DNA of 64,000 bases, from NCBI GenBank assembly GCA_017551625.1, contig JAFZLF010000005.1, positions 124,001-188,000 of the forward strand. Reading direction: 5' to 3'. Below, piece after piece: positions 43,340 through 50,955 of the stretch. Each line of letters starts with the position of its first letter. Within the stretch, counting starts at the first letter, position 1. The stretch comes from Clostridiales bacterium. Lineage in GTDB: Bacteria > Bacillota > Clostridia > Saccharofermentanales > Saccharofermentanaceae. The translations under genes and the position numbers were made by a program. The notes under the pieces were generated by a model that ran no database searches, was not told the origin of the DNA, and saw only the letters and a list, made by a program, of their open reading frames with translations.

Positions 43340-44460
43340 GATTCTTCCTCCCAGATAAAACGATGCAGATCCTCAAGCTGCCTGTCCCAATCGACATGCA
43401 TGATCCACGGATCTTCCTGAACAGTAAACATTCCATCTGCAGGAGCACGGTACTGCTTTACTTCATCGAGTACTTCCATAGCCGAGATCGCGATACGCAT
43501 CATATCCATCGCGTTCATATTCGTCTCGAACATCCCGGCCGAATCCTCGAGAAGCGCGGTCTGTTCCAGTCTGCCATAAGAAGCGACCTTATTAATCAAT
43601 GCCAGAGCCAGAGTTCTCTGTCTGCTCGTACGTACATAATCCGAGTCCAGATAACGGATACGGGACCAGGATGTCGCCTGTACACCATTTAATGTCTGAA
43701 GTCCTTCGTGTTCGAGAAGCGGCACATCGCGTCCGAGAAGGATATTTTCCTGTGAAATCAGCTTATTGGCATATTTGACTTCGCCGGCAGAAACCTCAAT
43801 ATCAACACCGCCGACAAGATCGATCAGATTGGATGAACTGCCGAAATCGAGCATTACGAAGCGCTGGATATCGAGGCCGTAGTTCTCATTGATCGTGTTG
43901 ATAAGCAGACCGACACCACCATATGCATATGAGTGGGTAAGTTTATCCGTCTCGGACCTTCCTTCGATCTTAACACCGGTATCACGCATCAGGGAGATCA
44001 TCTTCAGGCAATCATGACGATGGTCGATGGACACGATCAGAAGGGCGTCAGCGCGGCAATGCACATCATCCGTGCCTCGGGAATCAATACCAAAAACAAG
44101 GATGTTCTCGACCTTACTGTCCTTTTGAGCTACTTTCTTGATAGGATACTTCTGGTTAACATAGACCTTGGTATGTCCGCCGGCATCCCATGAGGAGGTT
44201 ACATCACCGGAACTTAGATCAATATTGTCCAGGTCATCAAAATCGATCGTCTCATACTGCGCTTTATTGACAAAAGGAGTATTCACGAATCCGACAGACC
44301 CCATAAGTTTATAAACATAGAGCACCACGCCGGATCCCAGCCCCAGCACGGCACATAATATATAACATAGGATACGGATCACGATCCGCACCTTTGATTT
44401 ATTCTGCCGGCGTTCACTTCTGCTGCCGTCAGAACGACTATCTATCGTATTAGAAGACAT
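43336..44460 (-). CDS. LytR-CpsA-Psr (LCP) family cell-wall polymer ligase
   Basis: 374 aa: a short basic cytoplasmic part, one membrane helix (V-I-R-I-L-C-Y-I-L-C-A-V-L-G-L-G) and an extracytoplasmic LCP domain. The domain has N-I-L-V-F-G-I-D-S-R, R-A-D-A-L-L-I-V-S-I-D, S-L-M-R-D-T, K-L-T-H-S-Y-A-Y-G-G and R-I-R-Y-L-D-S-D-Y-V-R-T-S-R-Q. LCP enzymes attach teichoic acids or capsule polymers to peptidoglycan using lipid-linked donors; the Arg and Asp residues bind the pyrophosphate lipid. It overlaps the PP2C-fold gene by ATGA and has a good promoter. Confidence 0.92.
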   Translation of the reverse strand: MSSNTIDSRSDGSRSERRQNKSKVRIVIRILCYILCAVLGLGSGVVLYVYKLMGSVGFVNTPFVNKAQYETIDFDDLDNIDLSSGDVTSSWDAGGHTKVYVNQKYPIKKVAQKDSKVENILVFGIDSRGTDDVHCRADALLIVSIDHRHDCLKMISLMRDTGVKIEGRSETDKLTHSYAYGGVGLLINTINENYGLDIQRFVMLDFGSSSNLIDLVGGVDIEVSAGEVKYANKLISQENILLGRDVPLLEHEGLQTLNGVQATSWSRIRYLDSDYVRTSRQRTLALALINKVASYGRLEQTALLEDSAGMFETNMNAMDMMRIAISAMEVLDEVKQYRAPADGMFTVQEDPWIMHVDWDRQLEDLHRFIWEEES

Positions 44461-44487
44461 AATCTTTCCCTTTCTTAACCTTGCACC

Positions 44488-44516
44488 ATATTACCCGATT
44501 TTGTGTTACATTTCAA
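44488..44516 (-). promoter_or_regulatory. Sigma-A promoter of the LCP/PP2C-fold operon
   Basis: Minus strand TTGAAA (44511-44516), 17-bp spacer, TAATAT (44488-44493). In the same gap, plus-strand TGCTATATA with TTGTGT 18 bp upstream is a weaker candidate for the divergent lipoprotein gene. Confidence 0.8.
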
Positions 44517-44582
44517 TGACATGCTATATATTTACGACGTTATGTTACAATAGAGTCATATTAATCAACAAGGAGAGTTTAC

Positions 44583-45791
44583 ATGAAACAGAAACTCATC
44601 AGGTTTACAGCTATTACGGCATCCGTCATCTTGATGGCTGCACCTTTATCAGCATGCGGGAAGAAAGCTCCCGAATCCATAAGTTACGAGACATGGTGGA
44701 CATCAGACGCCACAAACGATTCCAGCCAGACATCGGCGTCCGAATCACAAGGAGATACGACCCCGTCAGAGACAACTGAGTATATTATCCCCACACCATC
44801 CGACGTGGTTGAAAATCCTCTCACCGGACTTGTCGAGATGGATATCAACAATGTTGGCAAGCGTGGTGCCGCTGTATCCGTTAACAACGCCCGAGCAGCC
44901 AATCCTTCCAGAGGGACCAGCGATGCTTCCGTGATTTTCGAATACGAAACAGAAGGCGGACAGACCAGGATGCTCTGTGTCTACGAGGACATTTCCAAGA
45001 TCCCGCTGATTGGTTCCATCCGCAGCGGACGAGTCGGATCAGCTGACATGGCCGCCGGTACGGGTGCGATCTTCTTCTCATGGGGCGCCGATCCAACTGC
45101 AGTTCCTGCACATGTTAGAAACAACAATATCTCATGGGTCGATCTGAACAGAAACATCTTCGAATATGGCAAGGGCCATGATGCAGGCGATGTTTCCGGC
45201 AATTGCTTCTGCTGGTATGACCGCGAGTGGAAATCACAGCGCGCTCAGGAGCACTGCGGTGTCTCGAGAGGTGATTTTCTTGTCAAAGCCGTGGAGTATA
45301 ACAATATCGACATCAATGGCGAGATGCCCAGATTATTCCACTTTGTCGAATCCGGAACGGCCAAGATGACCGACAGCGTCAATTGTTCAGAAGTATCGGT
45401 ATACTTCTCCTCTACAAATGACGACGCGCTCTTCGTCTACAATCCGGAAGAATGTGTGTATTATAAGAGTCAGTATGAAGGACAGCCGCAGATGGATATC
45501 AATAACGACACACAGATCCATTTTACAAATGTATTCGTTCTCTACTGCCCGATCAATCTCCGTCCGGGCGATACCAGCTCCGAACACCATGTCGATATCC
45601 ATATGGAAGAAGGCGGAACCGGTTACTATATTTCCTATGGCAAGGCTGAGGCGATCACATGGACCAAGCCGACTCCCAATGATCTGATCAAGTGCTATGA
45701 CAAGAACGGCAACGAGATCGAGGTTAACGCAGGCAAATCTTACATCTGTGTCGTTGATGATGACGAGATCAGTAAGTTAACGATGAATTGA
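44583..45791 (+). CDS. DUF3048 (YerB-like) lipoprotein
   Basis: 402-aa lipoprotein: signal peptide with lipobox L-S-A-C (Cys25), a Ser/Thr/Glu linker, then a DUF3048 domain. Its markers are N-P-L-T-G-L, R-G-A-A-V-S-V-N-N, S-D-A-S-V-I-F-E-Y-E-T-E-G-G and I-G-S-I-R-S-G-R. The family, including B. subtilis YerB, is widespread in Firmicutes and its activity is unknown. It is anchored outside the cell. ATG 44583 follows AAGGAGAG. A symmetric terminator follows. It is divergent from the LCP operon, suggesting a shared cell-envelope setting. Confidence 0.88.
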   Translation: MKQKLIRFTAITASVILMAAPLSACGKKAPESISYETWWTSDATNDSSQTSASESQGDTTPSETTEYIIPTPSDVVENPLTGLVEMDINNVGKRGAAVSVNNARAANPSRGTSDASVIFEYETEGGQTRMLCVYEDISKIPLIGSIRSGRVGSADMAAGTGAIFFSWGADPTAVPAHVRNNNISWVDLNRNIFEYGKGHDAGDVSGNCFCWYDREWKSQRAQEHCGVSRGDFLVKAVEYNNIDINGEMPRLFHFVESGTAKMTDSVNCSEVSVYFSSTNDDALFVYNPEECVYYKSQYEGQPQMDINNDTQIHFTNVFVLYCPINLRPGDTSSEHHVDIHMEEGGTGYYISYGKAEAITWTKPTPNDLIKCYDKNGNEIEVNAGKSYICVVDDDEISKLTMN

Positions 45792-45807
45792 CAATCGAAA
45801 ACCGCCA

Positions 45808-45846
45808 CAAAAAAAGCTCTTCGGAATATCCCGGAGAGCTTTTTTA
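45808..45846 (+). terminator. Bidirectional terminator after the DUF3048 gene
   Basis: AAAAAGCTCTTCGG pairs with CCGGAGAGCTTTTT around a six-base loop (one T-G pair), with T-runs on both strands. It serves the convergent genes on either side. Confidence 0.9.
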
Positions 45847-45861
45847 TCATTCTCTAGACAA

Positions 45862-46218
45862 TCATTTCAAAAGGCTCGTGATTTCCTGATAAGTGAGCGG
45901 ACGGATGAGCAGCTCGTCTTTTGTCTCATCTTCTCTAAACGGATCTAAGGCTTTAAGTGCTTTTTCATAGGGAATCTCACCGATTATTTTCTTATCGGTA
46001 GAACTGATCAGGACCAGCACAAATCGTGAGGTCTCTTCGTAATACTCCGAAGGTTTCTTCAGCAGTCTCGTCATCACGCCCTCATTCAGGGCAAAGCCAC
46101 CGGCAGGATCACCGTTCCCATCTATCATGAAAGAATATGCAGGAACATAAGCACGCTGCCATACCGGAGAATCGCTCTTCTCACGGTCTTTCTCTTTTTT
46201 CTTGTCAAATATCCCCAT
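45862..46218 (-). CDS. Conserved small protein of unknown function
   Basis: 118 aa without membrane segments or signal peptide. It has a Lys/Glu-rich N-terminus (M-G-I-F-D-K-K-K-E-K) and a body with P-A-G-G-F-A-L-N-E-G-V, F-V-L-V-L-I-S-S and I-I-G-E-I-P-Y-E-K-A. The style is like small clostridial hypothetical proteins, but I do not recognise a named family. It is 1 nt from the VanZ-like gene, so it is co-transcribed, and it ends at a bidirectional terminator. Confidence 0.65.
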   Translation of the reverse strand: MGIFDKKKEKDREKSDSPVWQRAYVPAYSFMIDGNGDPAGGFALNEGVMTRLLKKPSEYYEETSRFVLVLISSTDKKIIGEIPYEKALKALDPFREDETKDELLIRPLTYQEITSLLK

Positions 46219-46219
46219 T

Positions 46220-46801
46220 TTACTTCACTTCCTCCATATGCGTTTCTGCAGAAATCATCTCGAGGACTTGTTTTCTGTTCTTCATATAGGCATATATTGA
46301 TACAACGATGCGAATGATCAACATCAGCACGAATGCACCGGAAACATCGAGGAAAACGTCAAACATACTTGCAGAACGGCCGGAAACGAATATCTGATGA
46401 TACTCATCTGCTGCAGCAACTAATGAAGTGATCCAGAGTGAAACCGCAATATACACCTCATTATCATTCTTCATTTTCTCCAGTTTCTGTTCGAAATCCG
46501 CAACTGCATCAGCAAAAACATGATTGGTCGCAAACATGGAAATATAGGCCAGAACAGACAGGACCACATATTCAAAGACGTGTGCGCAGCAACGCAGAAA
46601 CTCCTCACTCATATAAAGATGCAGACTCGAAGCGATACGCTGCACCAAGTCCTGTGAACGCATCGAGGAGACATCCGCAGACTCGGAAGAAAGCGAGAAA
46701 ATCACTGCCAGCCAGCCGATCACGAGGATCCACATGATGAATGCGAAAAGAAAATAAAGCGGGTGAAAAACCGATTTCTTATTCTCTTGATTCAGGCTCA
46801 T
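46220..46801 (-). CDS. VanZ-like membrane protein
   Basis: 193 aa with four hydrophobic segments (starting F-I-M-W-I-L-V-I-G-W-L-A-V-I-F). VanZ-type marks are present: F-S-L-S-S-E-S-A-D-V-S after helix 1, H-V-F-E-Y-V-V-L-S near helix 2, D-E-Y-H-Q-I-F-V-S-G-R and a D-V-F-L-D-V-S-G-A end. VanZ gives low-level teicoplanin resistance in vanA operons, but chromosomal members mostly have unknown envelope roles. There is no van operon here. ATG 46801 follows GGAGAG; the next gene is 1 nt away. Confidence 0.85.
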   Translation of the reverse strand: MSLNQENKKSVFHPLYFLFAFIMWILVIGWLAVIFSLSSESADVSSMRSQDLVQRIASSLHLYMSEEFLRCCAHVFEYVVLSVLAYISMFATNHVFADAVADFEQKLEKMKNDNEVYIAVSLWITSLVAAADEYHQIFVSGRSASMFDVFLDVSGAFVLMLIIRIVVSIYAYMKNRKQVLEMISAETHMEEVK

Positions 46802-46879
46802 ACCTCTCTGCTCTCCTTATTAGTCTACATGCAAAGTATACTACAAATAGGAAAAGTTCTCAAAATTATTAGCGGTTTA

Positions 46880-47359
46880 TCAATAATCACTATTCTTCTT
46901 GTGACTTTTCAGTGCGCGGTCAATATCCCGCTTGGCTGTTTTTTCCGCAGCCGCATCACGCTTATCAAAATTCTTCTTGCCTCTGGCCAGACCGATCTCG
47001 AATTTGACCTTTCCGTCCCGGAAATAGCACTTCGTCGGCACAAGTGTCAATCCGTCCTGCTTCACCGTTGTATAGAGACGGATGATCTCGTTCTTATGCA
47101 TCAGCAGTTTTCTCGTACGCATCGGATCGAGATTATAACGATTACCGTGATCGTAAGGACTGATATGCACTCCGATCAGAAACATCTCGCCTTCTTTCAC
47201 CTGCACATAACTGTCCTTAAGATTCACTCTGCCGGCTCGAAGAGATTTGACTTCCGTACCCGAGAGTACCACACCGGCCTCATATTTCTCTTCGATATAA
47301 TAATCGTGGAAGGCCTTTCGGTTTTCAGCTATGATCTTTATTCCTCTTTGAATCGCCAT
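46880..47359 (-). CDS. smpB: SsrA-binding protein SmpB
   Basis: Partner of tmRNA in trans-translation rescue of stalled ribosomes (159 aa). It has the OB-fold blocks N-R-K-A-F-H-D-Y, E-A-G-V-V-L-S-G-T-E-V-K-S-L-R, N-L-K-D-S-Y and N-R-Y-N-L-D-P-M-R-T-R-K-L-L. A basic C-terminal tail (G-K-K-N-F-D-K-R) inserts into the mRNA channel in known structures. It is 1 nt after tsaD. No ssrA gene is seen in the flanking gaps. With rqcH, both ribosome-rescue routes are present in the window. Confidence 0.96.
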   Translation of the reverse strand: MAIQRGIKIIAENRKAFHDYYIEEKYEAGVVLSGTEVKSLRAGRVNLKDSYVQVKEGEMFLIGVHISPYDHGNRYNLDPMRTRKLLMHKNEIIRLYTTVKQDGLTLVPTKCYFRDGKVKFEIGLARGKKNFDKRDAAAEKTAKRDIDRALKSHKKNSDY

Positions 47360-47360
47360 A

Positions 47361-48371
47361 TTACACTCCTAACTCCAATGATGGATATGCATTCATATCC
47401 ATCCCGTCCCTGATTCCTTTTCGGAAATCATAATACCCGGCCGAGGCGATCATCGCCGCATTGTCTGTACAGTAAGCCATCTTCGGGATACATATCGAAC
47501 ACTTTCTCTTATCCGCAAGTTCCGTTATCTTCTTTCTAAGACACGAGTTTGCCGACACACCGCCCGCCAGGCAGATCTTCTTCATCCCCGTAAGTTTGAT
47601 CGCCTGGTCCAGTCTATCGATCAGAACAGAGCATATCGCATCCTGATAAGAAGCCGCAAAATCAGGGACATTTATCTCTCCGCCCTGCTGACGGATCTGA
47701 TTGATCGTATTGAGGGCAGCCGTTTTGATCCCGCTGAAAGAAAAGTCCAGAGAATCCGCGATCTTCGGCGTCGGGAAGGAATAAGCATGAGGATTCCCTG
47801 ACTGGCTTTCTTTGTCCATCTTCGGGCCACCGGGATAACCGAGCCCGATCACACGCGCGATCTTATCGAAGGCCTCTCCCGCTGCATCATCACGAGTCGA
47901 ACAGATATACTCCATATCTGCGTAATCCTTCACCAGCAGGATCTCACTATGTCCGCCGGAAACGACCAGACATAGAAAAGGCGGTTCCCATGATGAATCC
48001 GACAGATAATTGGCGGCAATATGCCCGGCCATATGATTTACTCCTACAAGTGGCAGGCCCTTTACCTCGCACAGTGCTTTTGCCGCTGAAACACCGACCA
48101 GAAGAGCGCCCACAAGTCCGGGGCCCTTTGTCACACAGACCGCATCTATTTCATCGTAAGAGATGCCGGCCTTCTCCATCGCCTCAGAAAGACAGGGAAC
48201 AATGGCCTCGACATGCATACGAGAAGCCAATTCGGGAACGACGCCACCGTACTGGCTGTGATAATCAGCCTGAGAGGCGATCATACTGGCGCGTACGATC
48301 CGTCCGTCTTCGATCACGGCACAGGCGGTCTCATCGCAAGATGATTCGATACCCAGTGTAAGTACAGCCAT
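47361..48371 (-). CDS. tsaD: tRNA N6-threonylcarbamoyladenosine transferase TsaD
   Basis: Transfers threonylcarbamoyl to A37 of ANN-reading tRNAs together with TsaB/TsaE (336 aa). It has the ASKHA fold with G-I-E-S-S-C-D-E-T, G-G-V-V-P-E-L-A-S-R, metal motif H113-M-A-G-H117, V-V-S-G-G-H-S and a C-terminal D-N-A-A-M-I-A. ATG 48371 has GGAGAGG at a good distance; GTG 48377 lies inside that site. It is followed by smpB after 1 nt. TsaB and TsaE genes are not in the window. Confidence 0.96.
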   Translation of the reverse strand: MAVLTLGIESSCDETACAVIEDGRIVRASMIASQADYHSQYGGVVPELASRMHVEAIVPCLSEAMEKAGISYDEIDAVCVTKGPGLVGALLVGVSAAKALCEVKGLPLVGVNHMAGHIAANYLSDSSWEPPFLCLVVSGGHSEILLVKDYADMEYICSTRDDAAGEAFDKIARVIGLGYPGGPKMDKESQSGNPHAYSFPTPKIADSLDFSFSGIKTAALNTINQIRQQGGEINVPDFAASYQDAICSVLIDRLDQAIKLTGMKKICLAGGVSANSCLRKKITELADKRKCSICIPKMAYCTDNAAMIASAGYYDFRKGIRDGMDMNAYPSLELGV

Positions 48372-48384
48372 CTTCACCTCTCCT

Positions 48385-49401
48385 TTACTTGAAATATGTT
48401 TCCAGGAAGTCCCGGAGCGTCTGACGATACCCTTCCGGATCGATCATATAGGACTCCACATATCCGGCGCCGGGGATCATCGTTGCCATGGTCGTATTCG
48501 GATTCAGGCGTTTTCTTTCCTGAACGATCTGTCCGATCTTATCTGAACCAACAAAAGTATCACGGCCACCGTAGATGATACAGACCGGGATCGGGAGACG
48601 CGAGATCTCGGTCGCCAGATTCATACTTGATGATTCACCGGCTGAAACACGAATAGCATAGGGTACGAAATACTTCGTAATAAAGGACAGTTTCGACTTC
48701 TTCACGACGAAAGGAACAATATAGTCATCCGAGTTCTTCGCAGGCGAATCCAATATGATCCCTGCGATGTAATGCACATCGAATCCAAGATCCGCGATCT
48801 TCTGGTTATATCCTTCAAGCACCTCCATATCCAGAGAAGGCGGGAGTTTGTCCATCGCGATCAGACAAGAACTGCACCCGGAACCGATGCCATAGAGGAT
48901 CACATCGGTCGTGACCGAGATCTTCTTGACATGCTTGATCGCGCCGAGTACATCCTGCCACTCCAGATACCCATAGCCGCAAATGGCGCCACTGCTCTCA
49001 CCCGAGTTCCGAAGGTCAAACAGGAATACATTAAAATGCATATTCAGGAAATCATTGATCATCTCGACCATACTTACGTTATAAGGGATACGGTTCGACT
49101 GTGTATCGTGGACGACGATGATCGTACTGATCGGATCTGTCGTCTTGAAGAACCATCCCGAAAGGATCGTCTGATCATCCGCCGAAGTGAAACTGGTAGC
49201 TGAATAAGACGGGAGAACATTGGAAGGAATATTCGGAAGCTCCTTCTTCTCCAGACTCATGAGACTATTCGCCGTAGAGGCAGTGATCACAATGACCGCG
49301 ATCGTAGCCACAGCCAGAATACTCAGAACGAGCGCCATCCGGACGATGATCTTGGAAAACGAGAACTTGGTTCCCTCATGTTTCGTGATCCCCTGACCCA
49401 T
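48385..49401 (-). CDS. Membrane-anchored alpha/beta-hydrolase-fold protein lacking catalytic Ser and His
   Basis: 338 aa: one N-terminal membrane helix (about 20-42), then an alpha/beta-hydrolase fold outside the membrane. The H-D-T-Q-S-N oxyanion region, D-L-R-N-S-G-E-S-S-G, and the acid strand I-I-Y-G-G-R-D-T-F-V are family-like. The nucleophile elbow reads L-Y-G-I-G173-S-G instead of G-x-S-x-G, and the His site reads G-A-G-Y314-V-E-S-Y where relatives have G-A-G-H. Both Ser and His are therefore replaced, although Asp281 is kept. It is likely not a conventional hydrolase. ATG 49401 follows AGAGGTGATT. The gene follows corA by 9 nt. Confidence 0.75.
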   Translation of the reverse strand: MGQGITKHEGTKFSFSKIIVRMALVLSILAVATIAVIVITASTANSLMSLEKKELPNIPSNVLPSYSATSFTSADDQTILSGWFFKTTDPISTIIVVHDTQSNRIPYNVSMVEMINDFLNMHFNVFLFDLRNSGESSGAICGYGYLEWQDVLGAIKHVKKISVTTDVILYGIGSGCSSCLIAMDKLPPSLDMEVLEGYNQKIADLGFDVHYIAGIILDSPAKNSDDYIVPFVVKKSKLSFITKYFVPYAIRVSAGESSSMNLATEISRLPIPVCIIYGGRDTFVGSDKIGQIVQERKRLNPNTTMATMIPGAGYVESYMIDPEGYRQTLRDFLETYFK

Positions 49402-49410
49402 AATCACCTC

Positions 49411-50388
49411 TTACAGCATCCTGTGTTTCCGGAGAATAAGGATAGCAAGTCCCACACTTAGAGCGCCGGAAACGACAAGGATAAAGAAAGGCACAGGCTG
49501 GGATGCAAAGCCTGCATCCCACGGCATCGGACAGTTCTGTCCGAAAAAGCTCGAAATAATCGTCGGGACAGAAAGTGCGATCGTCGCAGCCGCTAAGATC
49601 TTCATGACATCATTCATGTTGTTGTTGATGATCGAAGCATACGCGTCGAGCGTATGGCTTACTACAGACATATAGATATCCGCCATCTCTCTGGCCTGTC
49701 TAAACTCGATAATTACATCATCGAGAAGTTCTTCATCCTCCGCATACTGGCGGATGGCGCGACCACGCATCAGTTTCTCCAGCACAGCTTCATCCGACTT
49801 GAGTGAAGTGGAAAAATAAACCAAAGTCTTCGACAGTTCGAGAAGGCGGTACAATTCTCTGTTTGTCGTTGTTTTGGCAAGTTCTCTATCAGAAGACTCG
49901 ATACTCTTATCTACCACACGCAGAAGCCGCAGGTATTCTTTCGCTTCGGCCAGCATGATCTGAATCGCGAAACGGTTACGGAAGCGGACGTTACAGTCTT
50001 TCATCTGATTTTTCATAAACAAATTGAGAAAAGGCACATCACGAAGAGATACAGTGATGATCTGTCTCTTCTTGATAATGATGCCAAGAGGAACCGTCTC
50101 GTACTGATCCGGATGATCGTCCTCATAGATATACGGAATATCCATGATAATCAGCGTATCTCCGTTGTCTTCATCGACATCGACACGCGGTCTCTCTTCG
50201 TCATCCAGAGGATATCGGAGGAACTCTTCCGCGAGATCGAGTTTTTCAACAAGCATCGCGATCTCTTCATCTGACGGGGTGACAAGATGGATCCAGCAAT
50301 CGTCACAGATCTCGTCCACTTTCCGTAACGAATAAACCGTCTTATCCTTACTGGATTTTGTCTCTTCCGAGATAAAAATGTCCAACAT
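49411..50388 (-). CDS. corA: CorA-family divalent metal transporter, GQN variant
   Basis: 325-aa CorA-type channel for Mg2+ or related ions: a soluble alpha/beta and helical N-terminal funnel (about 1-255) and two C-terminal membrane helices. The first helix ends F-F-G-Q-N-C-P-M-P, where nearly all CorA proteins have G-M-N; the family otherwise fits, including I-I-N-N-N-M-N-D-V-M-K-I-L-A-A before it. The Met-to-Gln change may alter selectivity. It heads an operon with the alpha/beta protein, tsaD and smpB, driven by a recognisable promoter. Confidence 0.88.
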   Translation of the reverse strand: MLDIFISEETKSSKDKTVYSLRKVDEICDDCWIHLVTPSDEEIAMLVEKLDLAEEFLRYPLDDEERPRVDVDEDNGDTLIIMDIPYIYEDDHPDQYETVPLGIIIKKRQIITVSLRDVPFLNLFMKNQMKDCNVRFRNRFAIQIMLAEAKEYLRLLRVVDKSIESSDRELAKTTTNRELYRLLELSKTLVYFSTSLKSDEAVLEKLMRGRAIRQYAEDEELLDDVIIEFRQAREMADIYMSVVSHTLDAYASIINNNMNDVMKILAAATIALSVPTIISSFFGQNCPMPWDAGFASQPVPFFILVVSGALSVGLAILILRKHRML

Positions 50389-50418
50389 CGCTTCGTCGCC
50401 TTTCTTCAGAATTTAATC

Positions 50419-50447
50419 ATTTTATCACTTCTATGCCTGATTGACCA
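50419..50447 (-). promoter_or_regulatory. Promoter of corA operon
   Basis: Minus strand TGGTCA (50442-50447), 17-bp spacer ending TGA, then TAAAAT (50419-50424), an extended -10 arrangement about 30 bp before the ATG. Confidence 0.65.
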
Positions 50448-50460
50448 TAAACCACAGGTA

Positions 50461-50955
50461 TCAGCTCACGCCGGTAGATCCAAAGCCGCCGGCTCTATCA
50501 ACTCCGATCGCATCTACGCTCTCGGTGATCCGGAAAGTTGCCTGTTCATACCTGGCAACGACCATCTGGGCAACACGGTCACCCTTTCTGATATGATAAG
50601 GGCCCTTCTTATTCCCTTTATCGGAAAGGAGGAGTTCCGGTTCCTGTGCGTACTTATCAGAAGACGTATTCTCCATGATGATGCATATCTCTCCGCGATA
50701 ACCGCTATCGATCGTACCCGGTGCGTTGGGGATCCTAAGAGGAGTATTAAGTGAAATACCGCTTCTCGGACGGATCTGCACCTCGAAGCCCTGCGGGATC
50801 GCAAACTTTAAACCGGTATGCACCAGCACCGTTTCTCCCGGAGCAATCACCACATCCGAGACACTATACAGATCCATTCCCGCATCCCCGTCATGGGCGT
50901 ATGCAGGAAGAATCGCATCTTCACTTATTTTCTCAACAAAGATCTCAGTATTCAT
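50461..50955 (-). CDS. dut: dUTP diphosphatase
   Basis: Hydrolyses dUTP to dUMP, keeping uracil out of DNA and feeding dTMP synthesis (164 aa, trimeric type). All five motifs are visible: D-A-G-M-D-L-Y-S, R-P-R-S-G-I-S, G-T-I-D-S-G-Y-R-G-E-I, K-G-D-R-V-A-Q-M-V and R-A-G-G-F-G-S-T-G. Motif 3 carries the catalytic Asp. ATG 50955 follows GAGGAA and overlaps the upstream U32 gene by 11 nt, indicating coupling. Confidence 0.95.
   Translation of the reverse strand: MNTEIFVEKISEDAILPAYAHDGDAGMDLYSVSDVVIAPGETVLVHTGLKFAIPQGFEVQIRPRSGISLNTPLRIPNAPGTIDSGYRGEICIIMENTSSDKYAQEPELLLSDKGNKKGPYHIRKGDRVAQMVVARYEQATFRITESVDAIGVDRAGGFGSTGVS

Noticed and set aside
46220-46801. VanZ-like gene as glycopeptide-resistance locus
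   Set aside because: There is no vanHAX or vanRS nearby; chromosomal VanZ-like proteins are common without resistance.
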